Positions 56,845 to 64,000 of a stretch of DNA of 64,000 bases are shown one piece after another. Origin of the DNA: Phaseolus vulgaris (lineage: Eukaryota > Streptophyta > Magnoliopsida > Fabales > Fabaceae); the NCBI RefSeq assembly GCF_000499845.2, contig NC_023749.2:36095843-36159842 (forward strand), read 5' to 3'. The translations under genes were made by a program, and so were the position numbers. How positions within the stretch are numbered: position 1 is the first letter of the stretch; each line of letters opens with the position of its first letter. The notes under the pieces are model-generated. The model worked only from the letters and a program-made list of their open reading frames with translations, had not been told where the DNA came from and did no database searches.

Positions 56845-57912
56845 TGTTGAGCATGGGTGCTTTATTGATCCAAATCCACAATGGAGCTTGAAGACTTGTT
56901 TGGGTTTAGATTAAGTTGTTTAGTATCTTTGTAAATAAGATCCTAAATAATTGAATAAGCTTGATCAATCAGTTTTAAAAGAAACAAAGAGTTTGTCAAG
57001 CAAAAGAGAAAACAACTGATTGAAATGTCGAGATAACCGGTTGTTTGTCGCTTAACTTGCTTAAGGTTTTTAAAACTGCTTTTTGAACCTGTTAGGTAAC
57101 TACCTAACTCATTCAATTGGTTAAATTGTGGTTTCAACCGGTTAAATGAATGTTTTCATAACAACTTTTGGAACACTTGTTTTAACTAATTCAAATCTGT
57201 TTTGTCTCAATTTTGTTGCCTTAAACAACTAGATTTCAAGTGCTATAAATATAGCCTTTCTTTCAAAACGAAAATGTGAATTTTTACAGAATTTGAAAAG
57301 GAGATTGAGATTCATTATTTAAGAAACTTTCCAAGAAATTGCAAGATTGCTCTCAAGCTTTGTCGTGGTAATAAGATCTGATCCTAGGAATTTCTGCACT
57401 GTAAACCAGGTGTTTTCTATTCTAGTTTAGAGAATTGTAATTGTACTGTGTTATCTGAATAGTGTGTGAAATCTTGTACAGACAGAGTGTGTCTGTCTGG
57501 AGGTGTTTGTAAAGAGGGTGAGTAGACTTTGTGGTGTTTCAAAGTCACCTCTTTGTGTGTAGTTGTTGTAATATGGTTTTTGATTACTAGTGGAACTTAG
57601 AGGTTGTCTGAGACTGGATGTAGCTCAAAGTGTGAGTGAACCAGTATAACTTCTGTTGTGTGAATTTCTCTATCTCTTAACTCTCATAACTGTTTGTGTA
57701 AATTCATTTTCTACTGCTGCTATAAACAACTAGTTTAAACATATTTTTAATTTATTAAAATTCTGAAACAGTTTTCTGAATCATTGATTAATTGTCTTCC
57801 TTAGTTGTTTATCTGTGATTGATTGATAAAGATTCATTCTTAATCAAATATTTGTGAAAAGCTTTTATAAACAATTCACCCACCCTCTTTGTTTAGCCCT
57901 ATAATTCTAACA
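56845..57912 (+). repeat. Internal diverged copia-type LTR
   Basis: TGTTGAGCATGGGTGC to ATTCTAACA, preceded by the polypurine tract CAAATAGGGGAAGAT. It is related to, but clearly more diverged than, the two outer LTRs. GAACCTGTTAGGTAACTACC and AACCGGTTAAATGAATG are shared phrases. It is followed directly by CCTCACACCTAGGGGGAG, which matches the envelope-like region near 55,958. Confidence 0.8.
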
Positions 57913-58553
57913 CCTCACACCTAGGGGGAGCAATCATTCAACTATCTCTGAAGAAGATCTCCAGTTGATCTACTGTATCATGAACAAAGTGAAGATCAAC
58001 TGGATTCACACAATCAAAGAAGACATGCAAAAATCCATGAGGTTGTGTGATTTTCATTATCCCTATGCTATTTTGATCTCTAAGTTTCTTCGTTATTTTT
58101 AAATGAATATAGACGGAGAGCTAGCTGAGGTAATCAAGCCCTCCAGTGAGATCAATAGTGGATCCCTAAGTAAGATGGGATTTACTAAAATTGGTGGAAG
58201 ATGGGTAAGCAAGGATGGTGACCAAGCTGGCCCAAGTGGAACAAATGAAGGTGATGAGCCTGAGGAGGCAGCAATGCATGATGAACCAGCATCTGCGACT
58301 CAAGAGGATGATCACAATGGCACCAATGATCACATGGGAGAAAGGATGACTACAATGTAACCTTTTGAAAGGTTAATGATTAATCGTATAGATACCTTTG
58401 TTGACAATCAAAGGAACCCCTATGACATGTGTGAATCAAGGTTTAGCAACATGGATACACGCTTTTCAACACTGGATGAGCAAATTGAAGAAGTCTAGAG
58501 ACAGATTTTGGAACTACAATTTGAAAGGGAGGATAGTCCTTCATTCTAGTTCA
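57913..58553 (+). pseudogene. Envelope-like ORF, second partial copy
   Basis: Begins within the envelope-like sequence (equivalent to about 55,960) and repeats 55,960-56,583 with substitutions. Frames include MNIDGELAEVIKPSSEINSG then GSLSKMGFTKIGGRWVSKDG and MGERMTTM followed by a stop. It then leads through AAATAGGGGGAGAT to the 3' LTR. Confidence 0.75.
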
Positions 58554-58993
58554 TTGCTTTCAAATTTTTTATCCTTATGTTGTTTTTTAATCCTACCATT
58601 TGTCTATTTGATGAGACAAATAGGGGGAGAAGTTGGTTTGAATATTCTGTAATGTTTTTGCACTTATTCTGGTTTGAACATTGCTATTATAAACTGCTTT
58701 AAATTTGAAGTATGTTAAACTGTTATTTATGGTTTACATAATTTCAACCAGTTATTCCTACGAAATAACCGATTGTTTATCTATTATGCACTTGTGTATG
58801 TGTGCTGGTTTCTCATCAGATTTGGCTGATGTTCCTTCTGGGAATCACCTAGTTAGAACTAGTTTCTGATGCTTATCTGTTTTGGATTAGATTACCCTGT
58901 GTCTGCTCAATGAATGCAGGATTCAACATATTCTATACAAAGAACATTCCTAAAAGCATGCAAAGGATTTGTCTCCATCAAATAGGGGGAGAT

Positions 58994-60165
58994 TGTTTAA
59001 GATGGGAGCTTTGATGTATCAAATCCACATGAAGCCTGAAGCTGTGCTTCTTTCTGGGTTTGGGTTTAAATTAGGTTGTTTAGAATCTTTGTTAAGAGCA
59101 GTCCTTGAAGCCTACACAAAGCTTGATTAAATCACTTTTAAGAAACAAAGTGTTTTTCCATGCAAAGGGAAAACAACCGGTTGATTTGTCGAGACAATCG
59201 GTTGTTTGTCACTTAGCTGGCAATGAGGTTTGAATTGGTTATGTAACTACCAGACCCATTCAACCGGTTAAATCGTGGTTTCAACCGGTTAAATGAGTTC
59301 TTTGCTAACAGTTTTTTGAAAACCTGTTTCAACTGTTTTAAATGAGAACAAAACTGATTTGACTCAGTTATGTTGCCTTAAACAACTAGATTTCAAAAGC
59401 TATAAATATAGCCTTCTTTCAAATGTTTTGGAATACAAGTTTAACACATTGTTGTGGAATCAAGAAAGAGTTTAAAGATTTGTTTTTGAAAGATGTTTTT
59501 CAAAGTTTAGCAAGATTGTTGTTAAAGCTTTGCTCTGGTGCAAGAACTGATCATAGGGCTTCTGGTTTTGTAATTCCAAGTGTTTTCTATTCTTGCTTAG
59601 TTTCCTGTAATTGTACTTTGATAAACCTTTGTAAGTGTTGGTAAAATCCTGTAAAGTCAGTGTGATTCTGGCTTGAGGTGTGTGTTGTTGCAAAGAGGGT
59701 GAATAGGCTTTGTGGGATTCAAAGTCATCTCTTTGTGGTGTGTGTTGTAATATGGTTTTGATTAGTAGTGGAATACTCAGAGGTTGTTCTGAGGACTGGA
59801 TGTAGCTCATGGTTGAGTGAACTAGTATAATCTGATTGTGTGAATCTCTCTATCTCTCTCTCTATTATAATTTGTTTGATATTTGATTTGCTATCATAAT
59901 CAACCGGTTATTTCATATTTCAACCATTGATATTTATGCTTTATAAACTGCTTATACTTGCTTTTATCTCTGTAATATAAACAACCCGTTATATCGTAAT
60001 TTTAATCGATTGTTTTATTGATAACAGTTTTAATAGCTTATTTCTTTTGTCTTCTCTGATTCTTCTTTCTGTAAATCATTAAAGAACTTCATTCTTAGTT
60101 ATCATTTGCGAAAAACTTTTATCAACAATTCACTCCCCCTCTTGTTTAAGCCATTATTTCTAACA
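58994..60165 (+). repeat. 3' LTR of the plus-strand copia-like element
   Basis: TGTTTAAGATGGGAGC to ATTTCTAACA, 1,172 bp, near-identical over long stretches to 51,514-53,493 outside the solo LTR. TCAAT follows. CTATAAATATAGCC near 59,400 is the probable TATA box. Confidence 0.9.
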
Positions 60166-60534
60166 TCAATTACTTACAAGAAAATACCTAAATGCTAAGA
60201 GGAAGCAAGCCTTAGTAACACCTCACACAATTTGTGCAGGGTAACTTTTCTTCTATTAATTTTATCATGTGAAATACAAAGGGAAGACCTCTTATTTATT
60301 AGTGGAGGAGCCTTGGAGAACAAGAAGGAGGGTTTGATGGGAAAAGGAGACATATGGTGCGGCTAGGGTATTGACCTTGGTCAATGCACAATCACTTACA
60401 TTCTAGAAGGTAGGTTTAGCGTCCTACCCTAAAGGACTTCTCATAGGCCCAATTTGATAACTACATCTCCTATTTATGCTATATGGACCTACTCTAGCTT
60501 ATTATACTATTTGGACCAAATTATTTACAACATA
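60166..60534 (-). mobile_element. LTR of the gag-only family, right part
   Basis: Continues the LTR broken at 51,513: CTAAATGCTAAGAGGAAGCA, CACACAATTTGTGCAGGG, then a TATTTATTAGTGGAGGAGCC region and TTATTTACAACATAT. It is broken again near 60,535 by the next element, so one LTR has been cut twice. Confidence 0.75.
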
Positions 60535-60706
60535 TTAGTTAGATATTATTAGATATAACTAAATATTATGAGATATTATAAATATTGTTAGATATCTCAT
60601 ATTTATGTAATGGGCTTAGCCCATACGTTTCTTTTCCTATATAAACATAACCCTATGTGTTCAATATACACAAGGGATTTACCTTATTCTTTCTTTTCCT
60701 TTAATA
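60535..60706 (+). repeat. Probable short 5' LTR of a Ty1/copia element
   Basis: AT-rich segment rich in TTAGATAT repeats, with TATATAAACATAACC near 60,639 as a TATA box. It is followed by ATGGTATCTAAAGCA (60,706-60,720), one or two bases off the TGGTATCAGAGC initiator-Met primer site. The exact 5' end is unclear. A typical TG start is not evident. Confidence 0.5.
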
Positions 60707-61014
60707 TGGTATCTAAAGCATAAGGTTAGGGTTTAGGGTTTAGGATTTAGGGTTCAATTTTTATTGGTGAACCCACTATTCACTGGAATTTTCCAGCCAC
60801 CGCCCCATTATCTCGCCGGAGCTACCACTACCTTGTTGGACCAGCCGCTAAATCCTTGCCGGAGTCGACGTCGAAATCTCGTCGGAATCTTGCCGGACCC
60901 ATCACCGGAATCTCGTCAAAGCCTCCGCTGGAGACGCTATCGGAATCGCTGCTAGAGCCTTCATCTTTGTTGCTGCCGCCGTTTAACCGGTGACTGGATT
61001 TATCCTTATCTTCT

Positions 61015-62040
61015 ATGGCTTCTTCCGTTTCCACCGCCAATATGGCTTCTTCTGCTACCGCTACCATTGTGGCTTCTTCCGCAGTCATTATGCCGGATTC
61101 ATCTATTTATACTAATTACGTCAATGTTCATCTTTTCATTGACAAATTGGATGGAACCAATTATGACACTTGGGAATCAGATATTAAATTATGACTTAAG
61201 AGTCAAGGTTATGTTGATCATCTTACTCATACTACTCTTGTTGAAAATGAGGTTTTTCGTTGGTTGAAAATTGATGCTCAATTATGCATTGTTACCAAAT
61301 CGACCATTCACTCATCTTTAAAACAAATTTTTCGTACCTATGAGACATGTTCAGAAGTATGGGAATAAGAAAAATTATTATACACCAATGATACTCAATG
61401 TCTTTATGGTGTGTGTCAAAATCTTCTCACAATTGTTGCTCCCAAACGTCTTGATGGTACAATGGCAAAATATCTAGGTAAACTTCATGCTCTTCTTCAT
61501 GATTTTAATGAGTTATTACCTCCTGCCTATACTCCTTCTCAAGAACTAGAACAAAGATCCAAGTTCTTCATGTTATTGGGTTTACATGGCCTTCCTGATG
61601 ATTATTCTCTCGTTCGTGATCAAATTTTGGGATCTCCTATTGTGCCCAATTTTAATTCCACTTGTTCTACCCTTTTGCGCATGCGAGGTAAACACACCAC
61701 TGATATAACGTCTCATGTTGATGACTTGTCTGCTTTAGTCTCTCAGCATAATGATCGTACTTGCCCTCACAAGCCGGGCAAAGGGCATCACAAGTGTGAC
61801 CATTGTGGCAAACTTGGCCACAAAATTGACAGATGTTATGCCTTACATGGTCGTCCTCCTAGGTCTATTGCGGTTGCTCAAATTGTCCCTGTGCAACCTT
61901 CTACCATGGACCATACTTCAATTGATACCCCAGGCCAACTTGCTATTTTCAATGAATTTCTTAAATGGTATGAGGATCGTCAGAACCCTAGTTCCACGGC
62001 TTCTGTTGCACATTCAGGTACATCTTTTGTTGGCCTCACT
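61015..62040 (+). pseudogene. Ty1/copia gag
   Basis: ATG at 61,015 opens MASSVSTANMASSATATIVA and then FIDKLDGTNYDTWESDIKL. In-frame stops follow at 61,192 (TGA) and 61,366 (TAA). From 61,411 the frame is open: LHALLHDFNELLPPAYTPSQ, FFMLLGLHGLPDDYSLVRDQ, ILGSPIVPNF. A zinc knuckle CDHCGKLGHKIDRC lies at about 61,798-61,839. The domain order and the LDGTNY start are those of plant Ty1/copia gag. The short primer-site leader before it contains four telomere-like TTTAGGG units. Confidence 0.85.
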
Positions 62041-62169
62041 CACTCCACTTCCTATGGCCCTTGGGTTCTAGATTCAGGTGCCACTGATCACATTACTGGT
62101 AATAAATCTTTTTTCTCTTCCCTATCTACTACGGGTTATTTACCTTCGGTTACCATCACATGGTGTTAG
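62041..62169 (+). pseudogene. Ty1/copia aspartic protease start
   Basis: GPWVLDSGATDHITGNKSFF carries the D-S-G-A catalytic motif at about 62,070. A frameshift near 62,160 ends this frame. The protease continues in the next frame with NLLSSLSIDNVLYVPGSPFN then LLSISHLT. Confidence 0.8.
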
Positions 62170-63235
62170 TATTATTAATCTTCTTTCTTCTTTATCTATT
62201 GATAATGTTCTTTATGTCCCTGGGTCTCCATTTAACTTATTATCCATTAGTCATCTCACCCATTCCCTTGATTGTGTTATTTCTTTTACTAAAGATTCTG
62301 TTGCTTTACAGGACCGGAGTTCGGGACGGATGATTGGCACTGGATGTGAGTCTCATGGACTTTATCAACTACAGATCTCTGCACATGTTGGCGCAATTAT
62401 GGATTCTCCATCTCTCATTCATGCTCGGTTGGGTCATCCCAGTCTTCCGAAGATGCAACAGCTTGTTCCAAGTTTGTCTAATGTGTCTACTTTATCGTGT
62501 GAGTCGTGTTAGTTAGGGAAGCACATTCATAGTTCTTTTCCTAGTAGTGTCTCACAACGTGCTTCATCTCCTTTTGCCTTAGTTCACTCTGACATTTGGG
62601 GACCAAGTCGTATTAAGTCTAATTTAGGATTTCAGTATTCTGTTACTTTTATTAATGATTATTCAAGATGTACTTGGGTATTTTTAATGAAAAATCGTTC
62701 TGAGTTGTTTTCTATATTTCAAATATTTTACAATGAAATTAAAAATCAATTTGGAATTTCCATCTGAATTTTGCGTAGTGATAATGGACGTGAGTGTCTT
62801 TCTCATTCTTTTAAAAAATTTATGGCTTCTCATGGTATTCTTCATCAAACTTCATGTGCTTATACACCTCAACAAAATGGGGTAGTTGAGTGCAAGAATA
62901 GACATCTTGTTGAAACAACTCGTACTATTTTAATCCATGGTGATGTTCCTCAGCGTTTTTGGGGTGATGCTATTCTTAGTGCATGTTATCTCATTAATCG
63001 CATGCCATCTTCAGTTTTAGATAAAAAAATTCCTCATTCTATTTTATTTCCACATGACCCTCTCCACTATTTACCTCCCAAAGTTTTTGGGTCCACATGT
63101 TTTGTTCATAATTTTAGTCCTGGTCTTGATAAATTATCTCCTAAGTCACACAAATGTGTATTTTTAGGGTTCACTAGATCACAAAAAGGATATAAATGTT
63201 TCTCACCGTCTTTAAACCGTTATTTTATTTAAGCA
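62170..63235 (+). pseudogene. Ty1/copia protease end and integrase
   Basis: The GAG-pre-integrase motif HARLGHPSLPKMQQL (62,410-62,455) and SCESC precede the integrase. Catalytic residues are visible: HSDIWGP (about 62,587), RSDNGREC (about 62,775) and QQNGVVECKNRHLVE (about 62,871), giving D, D, E. VFGSTCFVHN and KCVFLGFTRSQKGYKCF mark the C-terminal region. Stops lie at 62,510-62,512, 62,766-62,768 and 63,230-63,232, all in one frame. The residue before KNRH is Cys where Arg is common. Confidence 0.85.
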
Positions 63236-64000
63236 GATGTCACCTTCAGTGAATCTTCCCTTTACTTTAAGTCTTGTCCTTCTCCTTCAATTTCTTAATC
63301 TAATCAAGTTAATATTCCTCTTGTTGTGCCTAGTGCACCTAATGATTCACCACCGCCACCAACTCTTCAGGTGTATAGTCATCGTCAAACGTCTCATCGT
63401 CCATCAGCAGACTCTATTCCAGTGCCAACACCTCATCCCCCTCCGGCTCTTACAGTTGAACCTTCGACTGTTGAACCTGATCTTCCTATTTCTATCTGTA
63501 ATGGTATACGTTCTACTCGTAATCCCTCTCCACATTATACTGCTTTGAGTTACCATAGACTATCTCAACCTTTTTATACCTGCCTTTTGTCTATTTCTTC
63601 TGTATCCATTCCAAAATCTGTAGGTGATGCCTTAGCTCATCCTGGTTGGCGTCAGGCCATGCTAGATGAAATGAATGCGCTTCAGAATAATGGAACTTGG
63701 GAACTTGTTCCTTTACCATCTAAGAAATCTGTTGTTGGTTGCAGGTGGATTTTTGCTATCAAAGTTGGTCCTGATGGTACTATTGATCGTCTCAAAGCTC
63801 GTCTTGTGGCTAAGGGCTATACCCAAATTTTGGTTTAGACTATGGTGATACTTTTTCTCCAGTAGCAAAGATGGCCTCTGTTCGCTTATTCATAGCTATG
63901 GTTGCTCTTCAACAATGGCCTCTTTATCAACTGGATGTTAAAAATGCTTTTCTTAATGGGGATTTGCAGGAAGAAATTTATATGGAGCAACCTCCCGGTT
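63236..64000 (+). pseudogene. Ty1/copia reverse transcriptase, cut by the window edge
   Basis: After a variable linker rich in Pro and Ser, the RVT_2 domain begins WRQAMLDEMNALQNNGTWEL and CRWIFAIKVGPDGTIDRLKA, then ARLVAKGYTQI. A one-base loss near 63,828 ends the frame. The next frame continues DYGDTFSPVAKMASVRLFIA and LYQLDVKNAFLNGDLQEEIY up to the last base. The catalytic YVDD would lie beyond the window. The frameshift is one of at least five lesions in this element. Confidence 0.85.

Larger units (their letters stand above)
51514..60165 (+). mobile_element. Pol-less copia-like element carrying gag and an envelope-like ORF, plus strand
   Basis: The outer LTRs, 51,514-53,493 and 58,994-60,165, are close copies apart from a GC-rich insertion in the first. 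Both outer flanks carry TCAAT (51,509-51,513; 60,166-60,170), a perfect five-base target duplication. After the 5' LTR comes ATAGGTATCAAGAGC, an initiator-Met-type primer site. Before the 3' LTR is AAATAGGGGGAGAT, a polypurine tract. Inside are a gag (53,554-54,519), an envelope-like frame (55,417-56,583), an extra LTR (56,845-57,912) and a second, partial envelope-like segment (57,913-58,553). No pol gene is present. Confidence 0.85.

Overview
This is a 64 kb piece of plant nuclear DNA. It is AT-rich, has spliced genes, a eukaryotic tRNA gene and dense nested LTR retrotransposons. The host is probably a legume of the bean/cowpea/soybean group (Phaseoleae). That is an inference from the character of the repeats (LTRs rich in AACCGGTTGTTT-type motifs, a bean-type Tat element) and I could not test it with a search.

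Left third (1-19,000): low-copy, AT-rich DNA. It holds the one clear host protein gene, a minus-strand kinesin-14 of the KATB/KATC (ATK2/ATK3) type. I reconstructed it as 17 exons between 10,604 and 5,114, giving 2,394 nt and 797 codons plus stop. A tRNA-Ala(AGC) gene lies at 14,978-15,050. The rest is microsatellites, old DNA-transposon ends (CACTA-like termini at 3,436 and 18,478, the second next to seven 61-bp tandem repeats), a LINE remnant, and a degenerate repeat at about 1,640-2,510 that recurs at about 21,000-22,060.

Middle (19,000-43,000): layered retrotransposon remains. These are: a solo LTR (19,093-20,061, duplication ATTCC); a decayed Ty3/gypsy gag with a perfect CAAGCC array; copies of a gag-only LTR element, the clearest at 27,409-32,950, itself carrying a copia solo LTR (28,503-29,645, duplication ATTAC); plus-strand fragments of a Tat-type Ty3/gypsy element; and a minus-strand Tat-type gag-pol (42,231 to 37,074). 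Beyond that gag-pol lie degenerate tandem repeats and an opposite-strand PF04195-like reading frame, the layout known for Tat elements with an antisense ORF.

Right third (43,000-64,000): an AT-only trinucleotide tract is followed by a small secreted cysteine-rich peptide gene. Its single signal-peptide exon is followed by five roughly 376-bp tandem copies of the mature-domain exon, of which only copies 1 and 4 keep an open frame. Next come two copies of a pol-less copia-like family (gag plus an envelope-like/plant-mobile ORF), one on the minus strand (about 46,120-51,073) and one on the plus strand (51,514-60,165). The second has a perfect TCAAT target duplication, sits inside an LTR of the gag-only family, and has a GC-rich solo LTR (52,525-53,317, duplication GTTAT) in its own 5' LTR. 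A degenerate Ty1/copia gag-pol runs off the right edge.

Only the kinesin, the tRNA and probably the cysteine-rich peptide look like functioning host genes. I see no pathway or operon linking them. The main content is a record of successive insertions that can be ordered from target duplications and empty-site paralogues.
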